NCBI GenBank assembly: GCA_030765055.1
Contig: CM060958.1
Location: 107,562,627-107,626,626 of the forward strand
Source: Mantis religiosa
Taxonomy: Eukaryota > Arthropoda > Insecta > Mantodea > Mantidae
Direction: 5' to 3'
Length of the DNA stretch: 64,000 nt
Position 1 is the stretch's first letter. The number at the start of each line of letters is the position of its first letter. Under the pieces are notes generated by a model. It did not search any database. It had not been told where the DNA came from and saw only the letters and a program-made list of their open reading frames with translations. Below, in pieces: positions 10,402-20,645 of this stretch. Made by a program: the position numbers and the translations under genes.

Positions 10402-10678
10402 AGGAAGTCACCAGGGCCTGAGACGCAGGAGGATTGGAGAAGGTTCCTACACCCTCCCTTGGTAATTTATGACACCCCATGTCAGTACAGTTACAGGCTA
10501 TTCAAAAACATTCTGACGGCTTCTACTTTTGTGAACCAATATTCTCGGTTTTGGTGTACAGAGTGATTAGGGCGCATTTTTAACGGTTCTGCTCCTTGTG
10601 TAACATGCGTTCTCTGTCACACACATTCGCTGTCCTTGTCCTACTGAGTAAGGGTAACACATTCCTTTCAGAGACTTA
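10402..10678 (-). mobile_element. Repeat C, MITE-like, ~277 bp
   Basis: Reverse-oriented copy of a repeat found at 48,955-49,232 and 62,301-62,588. Ends are related to the inverted motif TAAGTCTCTGA/TCGGAGACTTA (complement of the first at 10,668-10,678; the other end is degraded). Internal landmarks include GACAAGGACAGCGAATGT and ACAAGGAGCAGA. No coding capacity. Confidence 0.75.
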
Positions 10679-10879
10679 CACTGCCTTGGTGGAGAGTACT
10701 TTGACTAATGTGTTAGAGTTCCTTCAGAAAACGTAGTCGATGTTTTAGTCAGGAAGTAGCTCCTTCACGCTCAACCTAACCTGTACGCTTGTTCGGTGGA
10801 GGTGTTATATTTTTGGTTTGTTAGCTCTGTGGTACTTCTGACCATAATAGAAGTACTCCAAGCAGAATATTCGACCCTC

Positions 10880-11290
10880 TACCGAAAGGAAACTATTAGG
10901 ATTGTGTTAGGTTTAGGATTACTATGGAGGGAATTCGGCACCAAAACCTGTGGTTTATTGTACCTAAGCCGTAAGTGGGACATTCCCAGGAGGAAGGATG
11001 AGGCGAGAGGAGATAAAGGGTGGGTGATCAAGGAGTCACGACAGCGCCGAGACACCCGCCGACACTTCTACCCTAAAAGAGACCACCAGTTGAGATATGA
11101 TGTGAAATGATAATGGAGATTAAATGGAGGGACAGAAAATTCGGGGGATGTAATTAACCTTTCCAGCATTTGCCTGGTGACTCGGAAAACCCCCAGAAAA
11201 ATCGCATGGGCCAGGTGGGTAGGCCACGGTAATCAAACTCGAGCCTCCCAAATGCGGGCCATAGACGAAACCGGCTGAGTGATCCAGCTC
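10880..11290 (-). mobile_element. SINE-B copy, internally shortened, minus strand
   Basis: Reading the minus strand: tRNA-like head near 11,290 (CTGGATCACTCAGCCGGTTTC, then a mutated B box), body (GGGTTTTCCGAGTCACCAGG, TTTCATTTCACATCATATCTC), and tail ending in AATCCTAA-type repeats near 10,890. The middle section seen at 39.5 kb is missing. TAATCC-type tail repeats are shared with the 39.2-kb copy. Confidence 0.88.
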
Positions 11291-11294
11291 GGAC

Positions 11295-12399
11295 CCAGAT
11301 TGGTTTGGTCTCGCGGATAGTGGCTTTCAATACTGGTTACGTCTAGCTGACACAGCCCTCCAGACTACTTAGAGATAAGTATAAGGGTATCTCCAATGCT
11401 AGTGAGGTTATCGGCAGTTTTCCCGGATGGTTGATACGTCTAAGTGTGTATCCACTTACACCCGAAAGTGGGGACTTTGTAGACTCGAGGGATTACCCTA
11501 TTGCAAAGCCCCACGTAGTTACTGCGGTGACTCCCTGGTTTTAAAGCGGAAGTTTCGACTCCCAGGTAGTGAACTGCCACCCTCTTCCTAGTAACGTTAT
11601 GTCAATTGATGTGATACGCGGTCTAGCGTCAGTTTTGAGCAAGAGGTTTCTCTCATGGTTTGCGTGGATATATAGGAGTAAGGATGACAGTGATGGCACT
11701 GGAATCCAAGTTAAAGACTTGTTTAATCGCTGCTTATTTTTATAATCACATAAATCGTGAAGTTGGTGACCAAGGGACGCCAATCTATGTTACTTTGTGT
11801 TAAGCGCTCATTACGCGATAACACTTAATCCGTGATTTACGCAGGAACAGAGACGTTCCTTCCCAAGTCACGTCTGCCCTCCTGGACGGTCAGTCCAGCT
11901 GTGTCAGGTTCCTTTCAAGAAAAGTGTAATTCACAGAGAATTCGCCTACTCAAGTCCCATATTTTGTTACATGCGAACATTTGTATGCTTTTGTTACGGC
12001 CATTAGTTACCAAAGGAGGGTTAAAAAGGCCACCTCGATTCAAGTGTCGACCCTAGGACCACCCGCGATGATTGCTTTTCCTTCTCATAGTAAACTACTA
12101 AACTAACATCCTGTTCACATCTGACAGATGTACCCCATGTTCATATCTAATTTACTGAATCCCTAATTTCGGTATGAGAACTTGTGATCAACTCCCATTC
12201 AGCCGCTACCCGACGAACACTCCCTTGGTCCTACAACCCTAAGGATCAGAAGGGGATGATGGGTACAGGAAACGAGAGGCAGGAGAACTTTGTATGTGGT
12301 ATATGCCCTAAGTGTCATGGAAGAAACCACGAAAAATTTCAAATGAAGGCGTGAGTTCGGTGGGGCTTCACGACCTACTGAGTGCCAGTCATACAAACA
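11295..12399. other. Unrecognised, relatively GC-rich stretch
   Basis: Longest frames are under 85 codons and lack known motifs. Composition is higher in GC than the surrounding DNA. It continues beyond the Tc1 insertion at 12,402-14,148 (flank resumes at 14,151), so it predates that element. It may be part of an unfamiliar retroelement, but nothing shows this. Confidence 0.35.
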
Positions 12400-12401
12400 T
12401 A

Positions 12402-14148
12402 CAGACGTGTGCAAATTATTAGACTCAATGGTGAAATGTTTAGCACATACCGTTTATTTTATATTTATTTAACAGAAATAATTTTACAAAATATTTTTTT
12501 CAACTCTTAGTATTTTTTATGCATTCCTTTAGCCTTTATTGCCATTTTGATGGTTTAGGCATGCTCTCTACAGGGGTGGAGCACCTTTCCTTTATTTCTT
12601 CATCTCTGTGCCAAATGCTTATCAGGCCCTCAATAAGCTGAACTTCTGTTGTTATTTTCAATTTTTTCAGTTTCTGTGTAAAAATACCCCGCAGATTCTA
12701 TATTGAATTTAAATCAGGGCTATTCCCCGGCCGTGGTAGTACTTTTACATTGTTTTCTTTGATGAACTGGGTTACAGATTGTGCTCTATGGCAGGGAGCA
12801 CTGTCATGCATGAACACAAAATCACCATTTGGAAACCATTCTTTACTTTGCGGAAATAGTCTCGTTTCTAATACACTTTTATACTGTTTCTGCTCCATAG
12901 ATCCCGCAATAAGCTTCTATGTATAATCTTCCAGGTCCATGGACAGACATACAGCTCCAGACCATTTTTCATGTTTGGTGCTTTACTCTTTGATCGACAC
13001 ACTGAGGGGAAAATACTTCTTTATCTGTCCTTCTCACATATTGGCTGCTCTGTTCACATACTTCAAACATGGATTCATCTGAGAAAATTACCTGAAACAA
13101 TAAAAACCTCTATTAATATTAAAGAGTTTTAAAATTGCTCAAAGATAATATAACACAACCAGCAATGAAAGAAACAAAGTTTAGGCTGTTTATTTCATTC
13201 CCATAATATTTACATGTACATATTTTAATTTTATGCTATATACAATTTTCATACTATTTACCTTTCTCCAAAATTCCACTGGATGTTTCTGCATGTCTTT
13301 GGCTCATTCTAAGCGATTTTTTGCCATTGCAGGTGTCAGTTTAGCCTTTTTACGAGGCCTGCGTGCTGGTAAACCTGCTTCACATAATCTTCTGCGAACT
13401 ACTGAGGCTGATATTTCTGTACCGTACTGCTTTAGTTGACTACTGAGGTCAATGCTGGTTGCTCTTCTATATTGTTTTGCCACCTGCACAAGATTTCTTT
13501 GCATCCTTGGTGACAGCTTTCTTTTCCTCCCGCATTCTCCATCCCTTTGTGACGTCAACGTCTCACCGAATGTTAAAGCTTGATTAATGCAACTAACAGA
13601 TTTTTGTGAAATACACAATTTCTTAGATATTTCACGTTGTGAATAAAGAGTTTCCTTCAAAATACTCTCAGTTATAGCTACTTTCCTTGGGGATAAGTCA
13701 GCAGTTTTACCCATAACCTCACTTTTGAATCAATGTGAATACTAGGGATAAGATACACAATGCTAACTGGCTTGAGATAAATTAATAATAAATACTGAGG
13801 ATATATTAGCTTTAAAACACAATAAAGGCAAATTTTAACAATCTTCAGTTACTACATTCACCAAATGAAAGCAATATCACCAAAGAGCTTTATAAACAGA
13901 CATGAAGAAAATGGTTTCTCTTGATTCAGAGCTGCCACCATATTAATATAAGTAAAAGAAAAATCCTCCAGCTATTATTAACAGAGAGATTTCATTGAAT
14001 ATGCTTCATATTATAGAAAGGAAAAGAATTACGACAAATTGAAATAGGTTAGGGTGGTAAATAACTATTATTTAGAATGCTAAACTGAAACAAAGTAAAA
14101 AAAAAAATGAGTAAGTCATGAATGAGTCTAATAATTTGCACACATCTG
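12402..14148 (-). mobile_element. Complete-length Tc1-like transposon (1.75 kb)
   Basis: Perfectly bounded by TA at 12,400-12,401 and 14,149-14,150. Terminal inverted repeats begin CAGACGTGTGCAAATTATTAG on the left, with the inverted match at 14,124-14,148 (one mismatch). Length is normal for an intact Tc1 element. It encodes one transposase on the minus strand. Confidence 0.95.
12500..13714 (-). pseudogene. Tc1-like transposase with amber codon at the catalytic Glu
   Basis: Start ATG at 13,714 (M-G-K-T-A-D-L-S). Residues 1-136 are open and contain the bipartite helix-turn-helix (S-Q-R-E-I-S-K-K-L-C-I-S and I-S-A-S-V-V-R-R-R-L), ending at 13,304. After degraded sequence the catalytic part resumes at 12,898: V-F-M-H-D-S-A-P-C-H-R-A keeps the second Asp, then N-S-P-D-L-N-S-I is followed directly by TAG exactly where the DD34E Glu belongs. 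The frame continues as N-L-R after the stop. Family members are about 340 residues. Confidence 0.9.
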
Positions 14149-14150
14149 TA

Positions 14151-14726
14151 TGTAATGTTAGTACGCCTCTGACTACACAAGAGAACTCCTAACAACAATG
14201 ATAGATGATGTAAATACAGTTGAGAGGAACCCTGGCCCTTTAGACACGTTGTGGACTCTCTGAGTGCCAAAAAAGGTGAGCCAGGGAATTAACGAAGGAA
14301 GGTCTTTTGCCTGCTGGCAAGGAAGGACTTGTCTAGTTTGTATTCATTGGCACAGCGCGGGCCATGCAGGTCACCGCTCTCTGGTTGTCCAGTGGCGACC
14401 TATCAGCCCTAGCCATCAGTGAATGGCGCTCCATAAAAACTAATAGCCTCCAGAGACTTAATGATTACGATCAAAGATGACGAAATACGTGCCACAGTAG
14501 CTACTGCAAAGGTAATAAGAGAAACTAAAACTATAAATAGAGATATAGTAAAATACAGTGCTATAAAAGAGATACCGAGAGATTTGGTGCCGACCTTACT
14601 GACCTACGGTTTTTTCGGGATTTCTCTATATCCCAAAGGGAATGCTTTACTATCTAATTCAGTGAAAACCCGTTAACCTGGACGTCTGGATAAGCTGGAC
14701 CTGTTTTGGAAAATAAAGTTACGTTA
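14151..14726. other. Continuation of the unrecognised GC-richer stretch
   Basis: Resumes the host sequence interrupted by the Tc1 element. No gene seen; a 71-codon frame at 14,461-14,676 has no motif. Confidence 0.35.
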
Positions 14727-14940
14727 TGAAGGGGTAGAGCCAGACTGAAAAATTCAATGCCGTAGCTGGGGATTTGAACCATGGATCTTCTGGTCTCCGT
14801 CCAGCCGCTCTAAACCTTGGTTCAAATCCCGGCTATGGCGTTCAATTTTTCAGTCTGTCTCTACCCTTTCATAGTGCATCCTACACACGGCTAGTGTGAA
14901 AGAACAATTCATTTCCATTAATTGTACCTAATAGTAGTCC
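14727..14940. mobile_element. SINE-E head-to-head pair forming a palindrome
   Basis: The left half (14,727-14,817) is SINE-E on the minus strand from its tail to the A-box region. The right half (14,818-14,940) is SINE-E on the plus strand from its B box onward. Inverted arms 14,732-14,781 and 14,818-14,866 match over ~49 bp with few mismatches. The intact copy at 15,086 allows both halves to be identified. Confidence 0.85.
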
Positions 14941-15085
14941 GAACTATAAAGCCCGGAACTTAAAGTACTTACAGCATAGTAAGTCGCCATTAGGGTAGTT
15001 GTCTCATGTGTTTATGAGAACTCCTAGTAGTTTACCGGGAAAAACACGAGTCAGTTGGATAATTTAATGTCATGTCGGCACGTTG

Positions 15086-15235
15086 GCCATAGTAGCTCGA
15101 TGGTTTAGAGCAACTGGACGGAGACCAGAAGATCCGTGGTTCAAATCCCGGCTATGGCATTCAATCTTTCAGTCTGGCTCTACCCTTTCATAGTGCGTCC
15201 TACACACGGCTAGTGTGAAAGAACAATTAATTTCC
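15086..15235 (+). mobile_element. SINE-E copy with well-preserved tRNA-like head
   Basis: Positions 15,086-15,158 fold as a 73-nt cloverleaf: acceptor GCCATAG/CTATGGC (7/7), D stem GCTC/GAGC, anticodon stem with 4 of 5 pairs and loop ACGGAGA, and T loop TTCAAAT. The T stem has two mismatches, and serine-type length features are missing, so it is a SINE head rather than a working tRNA. The body then matches the right half at 14.82 kb. Confidence 0.85.
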
Positions 15236-15358
15236 AAAAATTGCGTTGTTTAGCGTAGTAAATTATTTGTTTTACAGACGATAAATTGCTGTTCTAAGTA
15301 GCTACCTTACTCAAATTCTCTTGCTAACGGGTAACTTCATTGCACTCACCTCACTTGC

Positions 15359-15646
15359 TTGGAATCAGGCTGGAAGGGAAACTTTGATAAAGTCATGATA
15401 AAAAGTTGTGGCCTGCTGTGTGTGATTTGCCAGAAAACAAGATTGAAAAGGAAGGAAAAAGAAGTGTGGAAGAAGATTTTATACACATTTTTAAAACATT
15501 CGATGGCTGTACCGATGTTGATGAATGAGGCGGAGGTTATAAAGCGATTACAGAGAAAGGCATTCCTACGTATCCAAAGTTTAACTGAAAAAGAACTGTA
15601 TTTAGATTCAGACAGTGTTGATGGACCAGCAGTGTTTATAACCTAA
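15359..15646 (+). CDS. Unidentified short open frame
   Basis: An open stretch of 95 codons, Lys/Glu-rich, with a C-V-I-C pair. The first ATG is about 12 codons in (M-I-K-S-C-G-L-L). I do not recognise a family. Downstream DNA to 15,790 is adenine-rich with no further domain. It could be a transposon remnant or chance. Confidence 0.25.
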   Translation: MESGWKGNFDKVMIKSCGLLCVICQKTRLKRKEKEVWKKILYTFLKHSMAVPMLMNEAEVIKRLQRKAFLRIQSLTEKELYLDSDSVDGPAVFIT

Positions 15647-15889
15647 CGACAAGAATTGCAAAACATAGAGAAATTGATGCTTTATTTTGAGAGTTAAATC
15701 GGAACATTGCCAAATGAACTTCTAATGTTAAAGCGGATGCAAGATCGCACTGCTCTTAAGCGATACACTAAAATGAAGCCACAGAAGCTCTCTTTTTTTT
15801 TTTAGTATCGACTAGTTTGTAGCTATATTGTGTACAGTGCAGATACATAGGCTATTATATGGTGTATGTGTTTTTAGGTGGAAAAGAAA

Positions 15890-15955
15890 ACCCTGACAAA
15901 AGATTCGAACTCGGGATCTCTTTAACGTGAGACAGACACGCTACGTGTTTGTGTG
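15890..15955 (-). mobile_element. SINE-A head fragment
   Basis: Minus-strand B box (complement AGATTCGAACTCGGGA) followed by TTAACGTGAGACAGACACGC. Only the head is present. Confidence 0.7.
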
Positions 15956-16089
15956 AGCAACGTAACTCGTAAACGAAATTTCGATTAAGTACCAATGCCA
16001 TATTCGTGAGGTTGACGTAAACTTTTAATTATTACCCTTTAAAAAATGAGATAGAGAGTTTCTGTTGATATGTGCTTGTTAGTTCTTCT

Positions 16090-17115
16090 CTACGTAGTCA
16101 CCATCCAGATTTACACATTTTTTCCCAGCGTTTCTTGACCTTCCGAATACCTTGATTGTAGAAGTCTGCAGAATTCACTTTAAACCACTCTTCCAGTTCA
16201 TCAATGACGTCATTTCTGTTGTTAAATCGGTGATCACGCAACGGAATCTTCAATAAAGGGAACAAGAAAAAGTCACTTGGTACGAGATCGGGCGAATAAG
16301 GCGGATGCTGTAAGGTCTCAAAGTCACATTCCCTTGTTTTGTCAACTGCAACTTGAGATGAATGAGCTGGTGCATTGTCAGCTTTGGAGAGCATACCGCG
16401 TCGTTTCTTAATCAGAGCTGCTTGTAGCTTGTCCAGAAGATTGCAGTAGTATCTGACAGTGATGGTTTGACCATTGGCAAGATAATCTGTAAGGATGACT
16501 CCACGACAGTCCCAGGAAACTGAAAGCATGGCCTTCCCAGCTGATTTTTGCACCTTTGCTTTTTTGGGAGGAGGGGAATCGGTATGTTTCCATTCCATGC
16601 TCCTGGCTTTTGTCTCTGGATCATACTGATAGATCCAGGAGTCATCCTGGTTACTAGACGATAAAAAAATCATCTTCGTCCTGTTCCAACAGCATCAACA
16701 TCTGGCTTGAATGGTTACGCCGTGTTTGCTTTTGGAAAGGGGTTAGCAAACGTTGAACCCACCGGGCAGACACCTTAGACATGTGCAATTCGTCATGAAT
16801 AATTTTCCACACACTACCATAACTAAGATATGTCTCATTCATGATCATTTGGATGGTTGCTCGTCTGTCTTCCAGTATTAAACACTCCACTTTCTTCACT
16901 GCGACAGCATCGTCTGTCATTGACGGTCTACCAGCTCTTGGCTCATCTGTCAGGGACATGTGACCAGTTTGAAAATTTATTTTGCACCTCACAATAGTGA
17001 CATAAGATGGGCAATCATTTCTATAAATAGCCGTCATCTCATTATGGATTTCCCGCGCAATTTTTCCCTTCAAATGCAGGAACTTGATCACACTACGAAC
17101 CTCAATTTTCTCCAT
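16090..17115 (-). pseudogene. Nearly full-length mariner transposase, one main frameshift
   Basis: Start ATG at 17,115 (M-E-K-I-E-V-R-S-V-I-K-F-L). The N-terminal helix-turn-helix domain runs to about residue 110 (including G-H-M-S-L-T-D-E-P-R and I-L-E-D-R-R). The frame breaks near 16,660 in a T-rich run just before the first catalytic block, now read as Q-D-D-S-W-I-Y-Q-Y. The second frame (16,673-16,098) holds A-D-N-A-P-A-H-S-S (second Asp), H-P-P-Y-S-P-D-L-V-P-S-D-F-F-L-F-P (third Asp) and R-W-E-K-M-C near the end. About 345 residues in all, the normal mariner length, making this the least eroded mariner in the window. Its inverted repeats could not be defined. Confidence 0.9.
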
Positions 17116-17394
17116 CTTACACCTCAGTCACTTCTGGCACTCACTGTAAAACAACAAAAAGGACTCAAATCACTCAAACTACCAACATTATATCCCGGGG
17201 AATCATGACACTGAAAATTTTTCATCGCGCTAGCATAAAACAACCGGGTGATAACTAGAGCTTTGTGACACCCATTCGTATTTAAATTTAAAATGTTAAA
17301 ATATCCAGTTTATGTATAATTTTTTCTTTTTATTGTCGAGTGAACCGTTTCGGAAACATCGTTTGTCTGACATACACTTTTCTGGACTACGCTA

Positions 17395-18575
17395 CGGAGG
17401 GGATTCGGCACGGAGGTCTAAACTTGGTCTATTGTACTTAATCCCCCAAGTCGAGCATCCCCGGAAGGAAGGATGAGGTGAGAGGAGACAGAGCGGCCAT
17501 GCAGCGTCGAGACACTTGCCAACACTTCTACCCTGAAAGACACCTGAAGCGGGGTTCCTATTCTGCTACCATGCGATATTGAAGACGACGAACTATAAGC
17601 CCTTTGTTGTGAAAATCATGTTGAAACAAGTTTTTGGTGCTAGGGGGATGGTGCGATGTTGAAGATGCTATGATCCCCACGTTTTGGCGACAAATGTAGC
17701 AGGATTCATCCGTTGTTGTGGTTTTCGATGCCCCAAAGTTATGGCAACATATAATAGCAAGTGGTATCTCGTTTCCCGTCGTTGGTCTTACTTCGTTGAT
17801 CTTACCTTCGTCCAAAATTTTATAACTTGATGAAGATGTTCCCAAAGTTATCAGGAAAATTCTTAATTATGCCTCGGCTAGCTTTTAATATTCTTCTTTT
17901 ATATTCTTACTTACAAGCAATGAAAACTCTAAGTTAGAAGGGTAGTAACGAGTAAACAAATCATTAAGATTTTTAATTTTAATTTCTATAAGAAATCAAT
18001 CCTTTGTTTATTTCTTTTAACACCAAATCCATTACAATTCTTATCACAGAACTTTGTACTGTGATATAAATCAATCTAATACTTCAAATTGAACTAACAC
18101 TTAAATATTTTCGAGCAATTTAAAAAGCGTTCCAGAAAGAAAGACGAATTTTCTTTCGGGTTGTACACCAAGATTATTTAATCCTTTGTTGCTATCGCTA
18201 CCCTCATATTACTTTTATATGATTGGCCGATTTTCTACTACGTCACTACATTACGTAATACAATTATTACTACGGCCAATCACAAAATTACATCTATTTT
18301 TACAGAATTTTGTTTGCTTTTCTTTTATAAATTTATAAATTTTTCAAACCTTTTTTTTTTTAAATGTAAATCAAAACAACTGTTACAGACCACCAGATGA
18401 GAGATGATAGGATATTATAATGGAGATGAAGTGGAGGGACAGGACATTCGGAGGATGTAATTAAGCTACCCAGCATTCGCCTGGCGACCCGGGAAAACCC
18501 CCAAAAAGCGCATGGGTCAGGTAGGTCGTCCAAGGAAATCGATCCCGGACCTCCCAAATTCGGCAACATATGAAA
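17395..18575 (-). mobile_element. SINE-B copy split by a solo LTR
   Basis: The tail portion (GGAGGGGATTCGGCACGG, CGGAAGGAAGGATGAGG) lies at 17,395-17,544. The head and body (CCACCAGATGAGAGATGA, GGTCGTCCAAGGAAATCG, B-box complement) lie at 18,388-18,575. Joining the two across the LTR restores the usual order seen at 11.0 kb. The tail repeats and the terminal head are eroded. Confidence 0.85.
17545..18387 (-). mobile_element. Solo LTR, copy 1 (minus strand)
   Basis: On the minus strand it begins TGTAACAGTTG (18,387) and ends CCCCGCTTCA (17,545), the canonical TG…CA. Flanks are CACC (17,541-17,544) and GACC (18,388-18,391), a 4-bp duplication with one change. It contains the promoter cluster shared with the copies at 26.1 and 52.5 kb: inverted CCAAT boxes, CRE-like TTACGTAA and TGACGTAG, and TATAAAA at 18,213-18,219. 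It has a ~75-bp segment, including AATAAA, that the 52.5-kb copy lacks. An in-frame stretch near 17,845-17,560 has no ATG. Confidence 0.85.
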
Positions 18576-18919
18576 CCTTCTGTGTAGTAGATACTGGAAT
18601 AAGCGTTTGTAAGAAGAATTTGTACATGAGCAGAGAATGTCATGTGAGTACAGCATATCAGGTTTTTATTACATACATAGAACTTTTATATATGCTACAG
18701 TATAAGAAGTTAGCAAACGAGCAATAAACTTAAATGAACGCATCTAATTTTTAGCTAATTTATATTCCAGCGTTGACAACAACGAGGTTCGCAAGCCGCA
18801 TGCGCCTCTTGTCAGCAAGCTTAGAGTAAGAGTAATATAACTAATAGAAACTAAGAACATTTCGAGGCTGGAAAATCTTTCCCTAAGCTTTCCCTAGAAA
18901 GGAAAATCTTTCCCTAAAC
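18576..18919. other. Spacer with a CTTTCCCTA tandem
   Basis: No gene seen. A short direct repeat (GGAAAATCTTTCCCTAA) occurs twice at about 18,868-18,920. Confidence 0.4.
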
Positions 18920-19561
18920 TTTATGAACTCCAGTGGTTGTTAGATTTGGCCGTTTTTACAGATGTGGTCCAGCGTTTACAAACCTTAAGCATATCTTTAC
19001 AAGGAAGAGAAAAACTTATTTCTGATTTGGCCAAGAATATATTTAGCTTTCATAACAATTTAAAGTTTCAGACTAAAACATTTGCTGACTTCAAATGTTT
19101 GAAGAGAACTACTGAAAGCCTTCCTAATGTTCTGTTGGAAACTGAAGATTACATGAGTAACATATCTGGCTTTGCTGGAGAAATCTATGGCAGATTTAAT
19201 GATTTAAGATCATTTAAACATTTATTTTCATTCCTGGAAAATAGTTTTGCCATTGTTATGGGTGCTAGCTGTACTATCTCATCACCAATGACACAGCATA
19301 CAGTAGCTGTAGAGTTGGAGCTACTAGAACTGCAAGAGGACAAAGGGCTTAAACAAAATGGTTTTTCTACCTTAGAATTTTGGATAAATGTTCCAGAAGA
19401 AAAGTATCCACTAACAAAAGAATTAGCTGAGAGACTTATTTCAATCTTTGGGACTATTCATGATATCAATCACTGTATGCAACACTTAAATTCATTAAAT
19501 ATCGAACTGAACTGACTGATGAACATTTAAGTAAACTTGTGCGAACTGCACTTACCAGTTG
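18920..19561 (+). pseudogene. hAT-superfamily transposase C-terminal half
   Basis: The open frame from about 18,920 reads L-D-L-A-V-F-T-D-V-V-Q-R-L, then L-S-I-S-L-Q-G-R-E-K-L-I-S-D-L. This is the block before the hAT C-terminal domain in ZBED5/SCAND3-like proteins. Further on come V-E-L-E-L-L-E-L-Q and K-E-L-A-E-R-L-I-S-I-F-G, as in hAT dimerisation regions. A frameshift near 19,480 moves the end into another frame: K-Y-R-T-E-L-T-D-E-H-L-S-K-L-V-R then stop at 19,561. The catalytic N-terminal half is missing. It has no start codon of its own. Confidence 0.75.
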
Positions 19562-20165
19562 AAGCACTCTTATTCAGAACTTTTTAAGTAAATGTTTTTG
19601 AGAAATCCTGTTAAACACACAATAAGCATTCTGAATACCAGTTCTGTAATACTGCTAAAATATTTGCGGATCAGCTTAGGTAGAACATATTATGACCCCG
19701 GCATGTTCAATGGACATCAATTTCAAAAATAAAAGTTGTTAAGTCAGCCTTTTCGAGTTAGATGTTGTTAAGTCAAATAGTTGCCGCATTAGCCGTTAGG
19801 TGGTGCAACTACACTATGCCACCCAAGCTCTTTGATATCAGCTGTTGATACATTTTAGATTAGACATTTTTGTACATTCCTCAAGTGTATTTTCCGAAAG
19901 TTTATCTGTACTTCCCACTTTTTCATGCCTATTGATAGAATTTTTGTCTATATTGAGAAGAAGAAATGATCAATAAAGTCTTAGTCACTACCAGAGGGTG
20001 AAATTAATCAAAGATTCACTACAGAAAAAGTCCATTGATGTTATCCATGTCAAACGTCCACTGACCGTTAACGGGGAACATGGCACACCAGTTGTTGAAG
20101 TTCTTGACTTCAAAGATGCCCTCGACCGTGTTCTTGTAAGAAGTGTTCCTTAATTCACTTTAATC
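19562..20165. other. Spacer containing repeated GTTGTTAAGTCA motifs
   Basis: GTTGTTAAGTCA occurs at about 19,735 and 19,765. Related inverted copies occur near 20,590-20,645, suggesting the subterminal region of an unknown element spanning roughly 19,730-20,645. No gene recognised. Confidence 0.35.
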
Positions 20166-20168
20166 CGA

Positions 20169-20442
20169 GGTGTGTATTTCCAAAGAGCATGTGTACCAGA
20201 AGTTCGTCACACAATGTCTTCCCCATTCTCTTTTGAGGAGAGTAGCGAGGTTGCAAGCCTTACACAAGGCATGTGATAGTGCCACAAACACATCAGATAG
20301 GCTTCGGAAGATTAAGAAGGCAAACTATTACGACGTTCGTTGTTCACTACGGGAACATGTCTCTCTGCCAGAAGGTACTACATTTTATGACACAATGACA
20401 TACGGAAGTGAGGTAGAAGATGATGTAGTAGAGATGGAGTGA
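20169..20442 (+). CDS. Unidentified frame within the GTTGTTAAGTCA-flanked segment
   Basis: About 90 codons ending T-M-T-Y-G-S-E-V-E-D-D-V-V-E-M-E-stop. The acidic end looks like a true C-terminus, and the segment is bracketed by the repeated motif above, so it may be the 3' end of a transposon ORF. Family not recognised. Confidence 0.3.
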
Positions 20443-20645
20443 TGTTTTCATGACAGTTTTGTAGGTCAGTTCATGAAGTCCATACTGGATTAGTCCATAG
20501 CAGAGATGTATTGGTGAAAAAGTAATAGTTTATTCATGGCTATATATTATAACACTTATAATGGAAAAACTGTAACATTATAAATCAGAAGCTGCTAAGT
20601 CAAGTGACTTAACAGCTTTTCATTCATTTTAAATTAAAAGTTGTT

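Noticed and set aside
17558..17845. Small gene encoded in the solo LTR (conserved in the 53.1-kb copy)
   Set aside because: No ATG, and in the 53-kb copy the frame is broken within ~80 codons. Similarity is explained by repeat homology at the DNA level.
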